Shown here: one piece after another, positions 33,269 through 43,000 of the stretch | Layout: the number at the start of each line of letters is the position of its first letter | Numbering within the stretch: position 1 is the stretch's first letter | Source of the DNA: Brotonthovivens ammoniilytica | GTDB taxonomy: Bacteria > Bacillota > Clostridia > Lachnospirales > Lachnospiraceae | Reading direction: 5' to 3' | Assembly: GCF_025566885.1 (NCBI RefSeq) | Contig: NZ_JAOQJQ010000001.1 | Coordinates: forward strand, 682,001-746,000 | Length of the DNA stretch: 64,000 bases | Notes under the pieces: generated by a model | Told to the model about the DNA's origin: nothing | What the model saw: only the letters and a program-made list of their open reading frames with translations | The model's database searches: none | Translations under genes and position numbers: made by a program

Positions 33269-33775
33269 CTAACGTTTTTCAGCCAGAACCATGCTCATAC
33301 TCCGGCCTTCAAGTTTTGGTGCCTTTTCCACTGTAGAAATATCACTCAGTTCCTTGGCAAAATCATCCAGAATATGTCTGCTGTTCTGCACATGGGCCAT
33401 TTCTCTGCCGCGGAAACGAAGCGTTACTTTTACCTTATTTCCTTTGGAAATGAACTTTCTTGCTGCGTTCATTTTGGTGTTCAGATCATTTGTCTCGATA
33501 TTCGGAGATAATCTTACTTCTTTCACCTCTACGGTTTTTTGTTTTTTCTTGGCCTCTTTTTCTTTTCTTGCCAGCTCATAACGGTATTTTCCGTAATCAA
33601 TAATTTTGCAAACCGGCGGCTTTGCAGTAGGCGCGATTTTCACTAAATCCAGCTCTGCTTCCTGTGCCAGTCTGTAAGCTTCTCTAGAAGACATGATTCC
33701 AAGCTGCTCTCCGTTTGTACCAATTAAGCGTACTTCCTTATCCCTGATCTGTTCATTAATCTTTAACTCGCTAAT
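33269..33775 (-). CDS. infC: Translation initiation factor IF-3, ATT start codon
   Basis: A 168-residue factor that dissociates ribosomes and proofreads the start codon. The N-domain begins ISELKINEQIRDKEVRLIG and continues GEQLGIMSSREAYRLA; the C-domain holds RFRGREMAHVQNSRHIL. No ATG, GTG or TTG start fits: the only ATG-initiated frame (33694) loses the first 27 conserved residues. The ATT at 33773-33775 lies nine bases after GGAGG (33785-33789). AUU starts are known for infC in Escherichia coli and other bacteria, where IF-3 discriminates against its own codon to autoregulate. The gene follows the L20-type attenuator. Confidence 0.93.
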   Translation of the reverse strand: MSELKINEQIRDKEVRLIGTNGEQLGIMSSREAYRLAQEAELDLVKIAPTAKPPVCKIIDYGKYRYELARKEKEAKKKQKTVEVKEVRLSPNIETNDLNTKMNAARKFISKGNKVKVTLRFRGREMAHVQNSRHILDDFAKELSDISTVEKAPKLEGRSMSMVLAEKR

Positions 33776-33910
33776 GGTTTTACACCTCCAAAATAAAAAA
33801 AGTGGATAGGCAGACTATCCACAATCAATCCAAATTGTATTTGAAATATGAACCATAGTCGCCCAATTGCGCTAAGGTGAGAGTGGATACTCTACTTTGT
33901 TTCTAACAAC
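33776..33910 (-). ncRNA. L20-type leader with terminator/antiterminator
   Basis: The ~135-base leader of infC-rpmI-rplT. A terminator (GTGGATAG/CTATCCAC around a 5-base loop, 33802-33822, followed by seven T) ends a few bases before the ribosome site. An upstream TATCCAC (33883-33889) is complementary to the 5' arm and can form the competing antiterminator. This is the layout of the ribosomal L20 leader family, in which L20 promotes termination. Assignment to that family is by architecture; no covariance search was made. Confidence 0.85.
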
Positions 33911-33916
33911 TCATTT

Positions 33917-33945
33917 AATCTAACATAAATTTATATGTTCGTCAA
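33917..33945 (-). promoter_or_regulatory. Promoter of infC-rpmI-rplT
   Basis: Minus strand TTGACG (33940-33945), 17-base spacer, TAGATT (33917-33922) with TG one base upstream of the -10 (extended -10). Confidence 0.75.
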
Positions 33946-33978
33946 TACTGTTTACGATTTTTCTTTCCAGCTTTTTTC

Positions 33979-34007
33979 TTTACGAAATATTGATTATCCG
34001 TTATGAT
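33979..34007 (+). promoter_or_regulatory. Promoter of the PHP-domain gene
   Basis: TTTACG (33979-33984), 17-base spacer, TATGAT (34002-34007), about 39 bases before the start codon. It diverges from the infC promoter. Confidence 0.6.
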
Positions 34008-34045
34008 AAAAACGGAAATTTTCCTTCAGAAAGGACATTGTTATT

Positions 34046-34900
34046 ATGGATAAATTTATTGATCTGCATGTACATTCTACTGCATCTGACGGTACATGTA
34101 CACCTGCAGAACTTGTAAAACTTGCTCACAAAACGGGGCTTTTGGCTATTGCCCTTACAGATCACGACAGTGTGGACGGCATTGAGGAGGCCCTTATGGC
34201 AGCTGACAGATTTCAGTTAGAACTGATCCCCGGAACAGAATTTTCAACTGAATATCATGGAAAAGAAATTCATGTAGTGGGTCTTTATATTGATTATAAA
34301 AACAAAGCTCTCACAGATCAGCTCCGGCAGTTCAGAGATTTCAGAGATCATCGAAATGAAAAAATGGTTCTGCGCCTCCAGGAAGAGGGTTTCTCCATTA
34401 CTTACAATGATCTGCTTAAAACCTTCCCGGACTGCGTACTTACCCGCGCCCATATTGCCCGGTATTTATCTGACACCAAACAAGTTTCTTCTATTTCAGA
34501 AGTCTTTGACAAATATATCGGAGACGGATGCAGATGTTATGTGGACCGTCCCAAAGTTACTCCTATGGACGCTGTATCTTTGATTCACCAGGCAGGCGGA
34601 ACTGCATTTCTGGCACATCCATGCCTCTATAAAATGAACCGCCGGGAACTGACCGCCATGCTTGACGAGCTGGCAGGTGCCGGCCTTGACGGCATTGAAG
34701 CCGTATATTCCTGTAATCAGGGTTCTGATGAAAAAGATTTTAAAGCTCTTGCCGAACATTATCATATGATCATTTCCGGCGGCTCTGATTTCCACGGAAC
34801 CAATAAGCCTTATATTAAGCTTGGCACCGGAAAAGGAAATTTAAAAATTCCATACCGGATTTTGGAGAATATCAAAACATATCACCAAAAAGAAAAGTAA
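34046..34900 (+). CDS. PHP-domain metal-dependent phosphoesterase (TrpH/YciV-like)
   Basis: A 284-residue PHP protein. Metal ligands are visible in DLHVHSTASDGTCTP, ALTDHDSVDGIEEA, IPGTEFSTEYHGKEIHVVG and, at the end, IISGGSDFHGTNKP. This set matches YciV/TrpH-type enzymes; the Escherichia coli member trims RNA 5' ends (RNase AM) and hydrolyses pAp, but the substrate here is not known. AGAAAGGACATTG precedes the ATG. It is a single plus-strand gene between two minus-strand blocks. Confidence 0.88.
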   Translation: MDKFIDLHVHSTASDGTCTPAELVKLAHKTGLLAIALTDHDSVDGIEEALMAADRFQLELIPGTEFSTEYHGKEIHVVGLYIDYKNKALTDQLRQFRDFRDHRNEKMVLRLQEEGFSITYNDLLKTFPDCVLTRAHIARYLSDTKQVSSISEVFDKYIGDGCRCYVDRPKVTPMDAVSLIHQAGGTAFLAHPCLYKMNRRELTAMLDELAGAGLDGIEAVYSCNQGSDEKDFKALAEHYHMIISGGSDFHGTNKPYIKLGTGKGNLKIPYRILENIKTYHQKEK

Positions 34901-34979
34901 CGCCAGGTCTTTTGGAAGCATTTACTTTCACAGACCGGCCGTTCCCCCACATTTCCAGAGCCTGCCGCCGCCCAAAAAG

Positions 34980-35041
34980 AATCTCCCCAGAAAAGACAGA
35001 TTTACCGCGTAAAGCACCAATCAGCTTTTTATGGGGAGATT
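34980..35041. terminator. Terminator between convergent PHP and HAD genes
   Basis: AATCTCCCC (34980-34988) pairs with GGGGAGATT (35033-35041), followed by T residues on the plus strand. The remaining sequence of 34901-35132 shows no supportable gene. Confidence 0.65.
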
Positions 35042-35132
35042 TTTATACTGATTCATCAAAAATAGCCGCAAAACGATCAGAAAAACACATACTCCGTACA
35101 GATTTGATTCAGATTTCCTTATCTCACCAGCC

Positions 35133-35963
35133 TCAGCTTTTCTGCAAAACAAATTTATAAATGACCTCTGCCACCCCGTCGTGATCATTGTCTGCCTCTG
35201 TTACATAGTCGGCAGTTTCCTTTACTTTTTCTTCTGCATTTACCATAGCCGCGCCAATCTGAGCATTCTTCAGCATGGGAATATCATTTTCCTGGTCTCC
35301 CACTGCAATGGTATTATAAGGTGAAACATTTAAGAATCTGGTAAGATACAGCAGTCCGGCTCCCTTTGTAGCTCCCAGGGGACAATATTCCAGATATTCA
35401 TCACTGGAGAAAAAGCTTGTGCAGCGCCCTGCTTCCCAGCCGGCATGTTCCTTTTGAAACTGTTCCAGTTTTTCTCTGTCATCCAGACTGATTAACAGCA
35501 TTTTGGGCGGTTCTTCATTTAACATAGACCAGATATCTTTTTCAATCCGATAGGGCATATGGGTACGCTTCAAATAAACGTCTAGTTCCCTGGCAGCTTT
35601 CATTGCAAGCACCTTTGTGGCAGAATAGGTCTGTATATACAATCCCCACTTCTGAGCTTCTGAGACAAGATATTCTGCGTACTCAATGGGAAGACGCTGT
35701 TCATGCAGGATACAGTCCGCCGCACAGTCATAAATAGCTCCCCCATTATATGCAATCAGATAGCATCCTGTTCTTACAATTCCAAGTTCCTGAGCAATTT
35801 CCCGGCCGCTTGCTATGGCCCGTCCTGTGGCTATCACAACATAATGACCTGCCTCTAGTACTTCCTGTATGGCCTTTTTATTTATTTCAGAAATTGTTTT
35901 ATCACTTTTTAATAATGTTCCGTCCAAATCAACAAACAATATTTTTTTACTCAATAACCTCAC
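35133..35963 (-). CDS. Cof-type HAD-superfamily phosphatase
   Basis: A 276-residue hydrolase with HAD motif I FVDLDGTLLKSD, motif II IATGRAIASG, and motifs III/IV TKGAGLLYL and IAVGDQENDIPML. The C2-type cap marks the Cof/YidA group, which acts on sugar phosphates or flavin/PLP phosphates; the substrate is open. The frame starts with GTG at 35963 overlapping the ppk stop (GTGA), with a weak ribosome site, so expression is probably coupled to ppk. Confidence 0.88.
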   Translation of the reverse strand: MRLLSKKILFVDLDGTLLKSDKTISEINKKAIQEVLEAGHYVVIATGRAIASGREIAQELGIVRTGCYLIAYNGGAIYDCAADCILHEQRLPIEYAEYLVSEAQKWGLYIQTYSATKVLAMKAARELDVYLKRTHMPYRIEKDIWSMLNEEPPKMLLISLDDREKLEQFQKEHAGWEAGRCTSFFSSDEYLEYCPLGATKGAGLLYLTRFLNVSPYNTIAVGDQENDIPMLKNAQIGAAMVNAEEKVKETADYVTEADNDHDGVAEVIYKFVLQKS

Positions 35964-38107
35964 CCCTGAACTGGCTCGGCAGGTATAAATACCCGTTCCT
36001 GCTGAGCTGTTGTTTTCTTATTTACAATACATTTGGCCTCTTCACAAAACTGCATCTGGCTTCCCACCAGAATCTTTCCGCGTTTATCTATTTTCTCATA
36101 GGTTCCGTCCGGCTGCAAAATATGCGCCTTTACATTATCCGCCAGCTGAACATCCAGAATATGCCGTACCTTCTCCTTTAAAGTCTCATCTTCTACTGGA
36201 AACATAATTTCCACCCTCCGGTCAAGATTCCGCGGCATCCAGTCGGCGCTTCCCATGTAGTACTCTTCAAATCCGTCATTCTGAAAATAGAAAATACGGC
36301 TGTGCTCCAGGAAGTTCCCAACAATAGAGTGAACGCAGATATGTTCACTGACCCCCAAAATGCCGGTTTTTAAACAGCAGATTCCCCGGATAATCAGTTC
36401 CACTCTGACTCCCGCCGCAGAAGCCTCATACAGCGCTTCAATAATTTCTTTATCACAAAGGGAATTCATTTTAGCAATAATATGCGCCTCTTTTCCGGCC
36501 TTTGCATGTTCTGTCTCTCTTTTAATCAGATACAGAAATTTTTTCCGAAGCCAGATTGGCGCCACCACTAGACGGTTCCAGTGTTTTGGTTCTGAATATC
36601 CCGACAGCATATTAAAGACTGCAGTTGCATCTTCCCCATAGCTCTCAGCGCAGGTAAACATCCCGGTGTCCGTATATAATTTTGCAGTGGAATCATTGTA
36701 GTTCCCGGTTCCAAGATGTACATATCTGCGGATTCCGTCTTCTTCTTTCCTTACCACCAGCGCTATTTTACTGTGTGTTTTTAATCCTACTAATCCATAA
36801 ATTACGTGACAGCCGGCTTTCTCAAGCTTCTTCGCCCATACAATATTATGCTCTTCATCAAATCTGGCTTTCAATTCCACAAGCACCGTCACCTGTTTAC
36901 CGTTTTCGGCAGCCTGGGCTAAGGATGCAATAATCGGTGAATTTCCGCTTACCCTGTACAACGTCTGTTTAATAGCTAAAACATCCGGATCCACCGATGC
37001 CTGACGGATAAAATCAACCACCGGCTCAAAGGTCTGATATGGATGGTGAAGTAAAATATCACCCTTTTTTATCTGTTCAAAAATGTCTGAATGTTTTGGA
37101 ATTTCAGGAACCGGCTGAGGTTTATACGGCACATTCCTCAGATGCTCGTACCCTTCAAGCCCGTACAGTTTCATTAAAAACGTCAGATCAATGGGACCCG
37201 GAATTTTATAGATATCTTCCTGGGCAATCTGAAAGGATTCTTTTAAAATCTTCAACAGCTTTTTTTCAACTTTTTCATCTACTTCCAGCCGGATAACCTC
37301 ACCCCACTGACGCTGTTTTAACTTACTTTCGATTTCCTTTAACAGATCTTCCGCTTCATCCTCATCAATATTAAAGTCTGCATTCCGCATAACCCGGTAC
37401 GGATAAGCACAGAGAATATCCTTGTCCAGAAACAGATGATGAAGATTTTTAGCAATCACCTGTTCCAGCAAAAGAAAGGTTTTCGGCTCCTGTTCATTGC
37501 CCGGAGGAATGGGAATAAACCTCGGCAGTACCGAAGGCACCTGAACGGTTGCAAATTCCGGTTTTATTTTTCCACCCTCTGTTTCCTTTCTGTCAGACAA
37601 AAGCGCCGCTATATTAAGGGTTTTATTTCGAATCAGAGGAAACGGCCGGGATGCGTCTACTGCCATAGGAGTTAAAACCGGGTAGACATTTTCCATAAAA
37701 TACTGGTCCACATACTCCGACTGCTCTTTGGTCAGCTCCTCGCAGCTGTCTAAAATAACGATACCCTGGGTTCTCAGCGCTGGAATCAGGGAGCGGTTGT
37801 AGGTTGAATACTGGAGCTCCACCAGCTTTCTGGTATCTGCATTGATGGCCTCTAACTGCTCTTTTGCCGTCATTCCTGCAATATCTTTCTTTTTATATTT
37901 CGCATGAACCATATCCTTTAAGGAAGCCACACGAACCATGAAAAATTCATCCAGGTTAGACGATGTAATACTTAAAAATTTCAGACGTTCCAGAAGCGGA
38001 ATTGACTTATCTCTTGCTTCATTTAAAACCCGGGCATTAAATTTTAACCAGCTGAGTTCCCTGTTTTCAAAATATTCCGGTCTGTCAAATATACTTGTAG
38101 TTTCCAT
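35960..38107 (-). CDS. ppk: Polyphosphate kinase 1
   Basis: A 715-residue enzyme that reversibly builds polyphosphate from ATP. N-terminal region: NRELSWLKFNARVLNEA and ITSSNLDEFFMVRVAS. Catalytic phospholipase D-like domains: VELKARFDEEHNIVWAKKLE, the histidine motif LKTHSKIALVVRKE and HLGTGNYNDSTAKLYTD, then GSADWMPRNLDRRVE. The length is normal for PPK1. It lies between the Ppx/GppA-like gene and the HAD gene in one operon. GGGAGGGAGCAGC precedes the ATG. Confidence 0.96.
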   Translation of the reverse strand: METTSIFDRPEYFENRELSWLKFNARVLNEARDKSIPLLERLKFLSITSSNLDEFFMVRVASLKDMVHAKYKKKDIAGMTAKEQLEAINADTRKLVELQYSTYNRSLIPALRTQGIVILDSCEELTKEQSEYVDQYFMENVYPVLTPMAVDASRPFPLIRNKTLNIAALLSDRKETEGGKIKPEFATVQVPSVLPRFIPIPPGNEQEPKTFLLLEQVIAKNLHHLFLDKDILCAYPYRVMRNADFNIDEDEAEDLLKEIESKLKQRQWGEVIRLEVDEKVEKKLLKILKESFQIAQEDIYKIPGPIDLTFLMKLYGLEGYEHLRNVPYKPQPVPEIPKHSDIFEQIKKGDILLHHPYQTFEPVVDFIRQASVDPDVLAIKQTLYRVSGNSPIIASLAQAAENGKQVTVLVELKARFDEEHNIVWAKKLEKAGCHVIYGLVGLKTHSKIALVVRKEEDGIRRYVHLGTGNYNDSTAKLYTDTGMFTCAESYGEDATAVFNMLSGYSEPKHWNRLVVAPIWLRKKFLYLIKRETEHAKAGKEAHIIAKMNSLCDKEIIEALYEASAAGVRVELIIRGICCLKTGILGVSEHICVHSIVGNFLEHSRIFYFQNDGFEEYYMGSADWMPRNLDRRVEIMFPVEDETLKEKVRHILDVQLADNVKAHILQPDGTYEKIDKRGKILVGSQMQFCEEAKCIVNKKTTAQQERVFIPAEPVQG

Positions 38108-38122
38108 GCTGCTCCCTCCCTG

Positions 38123-39682
38123 CTACATCCGTTTTTCTCTCAGGACAGGCTTCAAACAAAATACCTGCTCAAAATGTTTTGCCTGCTGCTGAAATTTTTC
38201 CTGCTCCCAGTAGAATTTATTCTCTGACCGCACAGTAATCACAAGCTGACGGTCTTTTCTGACAATTTTAAACTCCTGCATTTTCTGCTTATGGCTTCTG
38301 TCCAGTGCATCTGTGAGCCGGAGAATCGAAGATAATTTGGCCACCAGCATATAATCCTCTTTGGAAATGTCCTCTAAAAGCTCTTCATAAGGATCCAGCG
38401 CAATGCCGTGGTATTTCACGGCCAGTGCAATAATTTTCCGTTCCCGGTGGGACAAGCCTATGATCTCCGATGCCATAATCATATGATAAGACATCTGTGA
38501 ATGTCCTGCCAGGCAGACGTACTTTCCAATATCATGCAGATAAACCGCAGTCCTAAGTAAAAGCCGTTCCCGCTTTGCCATACCATGGGTCTTTTTTGCC
38601 GCATCAAAAACCGCCAGAGCAAACTGTTCCATAGCATTCATATGCTTTTCATCGCACTGATATCTGTGGGCGATCTCCCGGGCACAGGAGAGCACATCGT
38701 CCTCATAATCATGGACGGGACTTAAGATTTTTGACCTATGGGCATAATCATAAGCAATTCCATCATTTAATGAAAATCCCGGAATCCAGACCATCTCAGC
38801 CCGGAAAGACCTGGCAAGGCCATAATACATCATCATACTTGGAAAAAACACAGGATCGTTGCTGTTTAAGGATTCAAAACATTCTGCAAGACTTTCAATC
38901 GTACTTTCGCAGATCTGTTTCATATACGTTTCAAAATCCTTTACTTCCATTACAGTCCGGTATTCTGTATGTTCCGAAAAGGATACTTCCGCAGGAGTTT
39001 TTAATTCTTCCATGCAGATATCTTTCAGATAATTCCCCAGCACAATTACATGTTTGATTTTTTTACTTCCCCCGTACAGCGCCCGGAAGGCATCCATCTC
39101 TTTCTCAGCCATTTCTAGTATCTGCCGTTCCGGATGTCCGGTCTTTTGCCGAAGCAGTGACATAATCCGAAGCACCCGAAGGGTTCCAAGGGGAATCTGT
39201 TTTGTAAGCGTCATATGTCCTTTTTCAAACATGGTGATCTGAAGGCTGCGTCCTCCCACATCAATAACGGCGCAGCCCTGCCGTGTAATTTCCGGAAATT
39301 CATTCATAACAGAAACGGATTTATAACTGAGATATTTCTGCTCGGAGTTGCTAAGAACCTGAATAGACAATCCTGTCCGGATTTTAATCTGGTCTAATAC
39401 AAAAATCATATTTTTCGCCTGATTCCAGGCGCTGCTGGCATAAACTAGACATTCATCACAACGGTAGGATTGGCTGATCTGATAAAATTCATTCAATATT
39501 TCGCACAGCTCATCCACTTTCTCAGAGCCGATAAACTCTCTGGTATAAATTTCCTGCCCTACCTCAATCCGGTATCTGATGGTATCTACATCCCTGATGA
39601 TCTTTTTCGAAGGAAGCTCCTGTATTTTCAGGCAGATCTCATAAGATCCAATATAAATAGAAGCAATGGTTGTAATTTTCAT
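38123..39682 (-). CDS. Ppx/GppA phosphatase with C-terminal HD domain
   Basis: A 519-residue protein likely degrading polyphosphate or (p)ppGpp derivatives. The N-terminal ASKHA-fold part has IYIGSYEICLKI, GCAVIDVGGRSLQITMFEKG and LGTLRVLRI; compared with typical family members the first phosphate motif is altered (IGSYE). The C-terminal part is an HD-type domain (TAVYLHDIGKYV; AVKYHGIALDPYEE). It pairs with ppk, 15 bases upstream of it. AAAGGAGTGATATT precedes the ATG. Confidence 0.88.
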   Translation of the reverse strand: MKITTIASIYIGSYEICLKIQELPSKKIIRDVDTIRYRIEVGQEIYTREFIGSEKVDELCEILNEFYQISQSYRCDECLVYASSAWNQAKNMIFVLDQIKIRTGLSIQVLSNSEQKYLSYKSVSVMNEFPEITRQGCAVIDVGGRSLQITMFEKGHMTLTKQIPLGTLRVLRIMSLLRQKTGHPERQILEMAEKEMDAFRALYGGSKKIKHVIVLGNYLKDICMEELKTPAEVSFSEHTEYRTVMEVKDFETYMKQICESTIESLAECFESLNSNDPVFFPSMMMYYGLARSFRAEMVWIPGFSLNDGIAYDYAHRSKILSPVHDYEDDVLSCAREIAHRYQCDEKHMNAMEQFALAVFDAAKKTHGMAKRERLLLRTAVYLHDIGKYVCLAGHSQMSYHMIMASEIIGLSHRERKIIALAVKYHGIALDPYEELLEDISKEDYMLVAKLSSILRLTDALDRSHKQKMQEFKIVRKDRQLVITVRSENKFYWEQEKFQQQAKHFEQVFCLKPVLREKRM

Positions 39683-39686
39683 AATA

Positions 39687-39974
39687 TCACTCCTTTAAAC
39701 TGAGCTTTTCCATAAATCCGCTCTGCTGACCGCGGCTGATAGCCATAATACAGGTAAATAATTCCCGGACAGCTGCCTTATTTTCCTCCAAAACGGTAAG
39801 CTCCGATAATGTTTTAAGCTTTTCTTCCTCCCTGGTTTTGTCATACACCGGCTTTTTGGCGGCAATTTTATACTCCGCCACCTGCGCGGTCAGCTTCATC
39901 CGCTCTTCAAACAGCTTTACGATCTGCCGGTCAACCAGATCAATATCCATTCTGATGTCTGATAAATCTCTCAT
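39687..39974 (-). CDS. Chorismate mutase (AroQ class)
   Basis: A 95-residue all-helical mutase converting chorismate to prephenate for Phe and Tyr synthesis. DIRMDIDLVDRQIVKLFEER, MKLTAQVAEYKIAAKKPVYD and REEEKLKTL are the AroQ helices with the catalytic Arg and Lys. It is monofunctional, with no prephenate dehydratase fused. ACAGGAGGTATC precedes the ATG. Its place before the polyphosphate genes has no obvious functional reason. Confidence 0.9.
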   Translation of the reverse strand: MRDLSDIRMDIDLVDRQIVKLFEERMKLTAQVAEYKIAAKKPVYDKTREEEKLKTLSELTVLEENKAAVRELFTCIMAISRGQQSGFMEKLSLKE

Positions 39975-40079
39975 TGCAATGATACCTCCTGTCTTTTATT
40001 TTCCCTGATTACAGTTTTCAAAACTATTTGTCCCACATGGGAAATGGCCAGATAGTTATTTTTCATCCGCCGCTGTCAA

Positions 40080-43000
40080 TTATAAATCAAACAGCGAAAG
40101 CTGATTTGATTCCGGAAGATCCCCAAGTAAATGCAGATCCGCCATCAGATCAATCACCGTTTTACTTACCTTTGTCCGCTGCCTGAAATCATCTTTTGAT
40201 AAAAATGGACCGTCCTTGGCTGCTTCTACTACAGCATCTGCAGCTTTATCTCCCAGTCCGTCTATGGTACTGATGGACGGCATTAATTTATTATCAATGA
40301 TCTGAAAATGATGTGCTTTGGCAGAATAAATATCCACCGGAAGAAATTCAAATCCCCTGGCATACATTTCCTGAACAATCCGCATATCCTTATATGTATC
40401 CTGCTCCTTTTTGGAAAGAGTATCCTTTCTGTGCTCATAATCCCTCATATAATATTCCAGCCGCTCCTGCCCCTGACACATAAGTTCATAGTTAAAAGAA
40501 GTCGCCCGGATACTGAAAAACGCCGCATAATAAGCCAGAGGATAAAATACTTTACAATAAGCAATCCGCCAGGCCATCATAACATAAGCCGCCGCATGGG
40601 CCTTTGGAAACATATATTTGATTTTTTTACAGGACCAGATATACCAGTCAGGCACCCCGTGAGCCGTCATTTCTTCTTCCCACTCGGGCTTTAACCCCTT
40701 TCCTTTCCGGACACTTTCCATAATGGTAAAAGAAAGCTCACTCTCTAGTCCCATACCAATCAGATAAATCATAATATCATCCCTGGTACAGATACAGGTA
40801 GAAATGGTTGCCTTTCCCTCCTGCAGCAGTGTCTGGGCATTTCCAAGCCACACATCTGTCCCATGGGACAGTCCTGCAATTCTCACCAGATCCGAAAACG
40901 CCTGGGGTTTTGTATCAATCAACATCTGCATGGCAAAATCAGTGCCAAACTCCGGAATCCCCAGGGCCCCCAGAGGGCATCCGTTAATGTCATCCGGCTT
41001 TACACCAAGGGCATCTGTATTTTGAAACAAAGACATTACTTCTTTATTATCCAGAGGAATTGTGGTAGGATCAATTCCCGTCAGATCCTGAAGCATTCGA
41101 ATCATGGTGGGATCATCGTGTCCCAGAATATCTAGTTTTAACAGGTTATGGTCAATAGAATGATAATCAAAATGAGTGGTTACCGTATCTGTGGTCATAT
41201 CATTGGCCGGACGCTGAACCGGCGTAAAGGAATAAATTTCCTCCCCCAGAGGCAGTACAATAATACCTCCGGGATGCTGCCCCGTGGTACGGCGGACACC
41301 TACACACCCCTGTACAATACGGTTGATTTCACAGTTTCTTTTGTGAACTCCCCGCTCCTCATAATAATTTTTCACATATCCAAAAGCCGTTTTATCCGCC
41401 AGGGTACCAATGGTCCCGGCGCGGTACGTCTGTCCGTCTCCGAATATAACTTCCGTATATTTATGGGCTTTACTCTGATAATCTCCGGAAAAATTTAAGT
41501 CAATATCCGGTTCTTTGTTTCCTTTAAATCCAAGGAACGTCTCAAAAGGAATATCAAAACCCTCTTTAATCAGCTTTTTTTTGCAGACCGGGCATTCCCT
41601 GTCCGGCATATCGCACCCTGCTTTTCCGGAATAACTTTTTACAAGCTCTGAATCAAAGTCCACATAATGACAGCCGCTGCATATATAGTGGGGGCTTAAT
41701 GGATTTACTTCTGTAATACCTGCCATGGTAGCCACAAAGGAGGAGCCAACCGAACCTCTAGAGCCCACCAGATAGCCGTCTTCATTGGATTTCCAGACAA
41801 GCTTCTGGGCAATAATATACATAACGGCAAATCCATTGGATATGATGGAGTTTAACTCTCTCTCCAGACGCTCCGTTACAATATCCGGCAGTTCTTCCCC
41901 ATACAGCTCATGGGCTTTGCTGTAACAGATATCACGAAGTGTCTGATCCGAATTTTCGATTACAGGAGGACATTTATCCGGACGCACCGGTGAAATTTTT
42001 TCACACATGTCGGCAATTTTATTTGTATTGGTAATGACAACCTCTTCTGCCTTCTCACTTCCCAGATAAGAAAACTCCTCAAGCATCTCCTCTGTAGTTC
42101 TTAAATATAAAGGAGCCTGATCGTCCGCATCCTTAAATCCTTTGCCGGCCATAATAATTCTCCGGTAAACTTCATCCTCCGGATCCAGAAAATGCACGTC
42201 GCAGGTGGCCACTACCAGCTTTTTAAATTCCTCTCCCAGCTTCACAATCCTTCGATTAATCTCTTTAATATCTTCTAGAGATTGTACCGGAGAGCTTTCG
42301 TTCCTGAGCATAAACTCATTATTTCCAAGAGGCTGGATTTCCAGATAATCATAAAACTTCACCAGCCTTGCAATATCTTCCTCTGACTGTCCATTTAAAA
42401 TTGCACGGTACAGCTCCCCTGCCTCGCAGGCCGAACCAAGAAGCAGTCCTTCCCGGTATTTTACAAACTCACTTTTTGGAATCCTGGGACGCCGGTTAAA
42501 ATACTTAATATGAGAATCAGAAACAAGCCGGTACAGATTTACCCGCCCAATATCATTGGAAGCCAGAATAATCGCATGATAAGTGGGAAGCTTCTTAATG
42601 GTATTAGCATCCATATCCCCAAGCTCATTGAGCTGGTCTAGATTTTCAATCCCCCGGCTTTTTAACATATCCATCATCTTAACCATGATCTCCGCCGTAC
42701 AGCCGGCATCATCCACCGCTCTGTGATGGTGGGCCAGGGAAACATTCAGTGCCTTGGCAACGGTATCAAGTTTAAACCGGTTTAAGCTTGGCAGCAGTGC
42801 TCTTGCAAGGGCTACCGTATCCACCACAGTTTTTTCACAGGCAAGTCCCAGCAGCTGACAGTTCCGCTTAATAAAGCTCATATCAAAGTCGGCATTATGG
42901 GCCACCATCACTGAGCCTTCACAAAACTCCATAAACTCCGGCAGAATCTGTTCAATCACAGGGGCGTCCATCACCATCTCATCATTGATGCTGGTAAGCT

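Noticed and set aside
33269..33694. infC starting at the ATG at 33694
   Set aside because: It would drop conserved N-terminal residues of IF-3 and has no ribosome site, while ATT at 33775 has one.
34912..35160. 82-codon frame downstream of the PHP gene
   Set aside because: It runs through the convergent terminator and has no plausible ribosome site.
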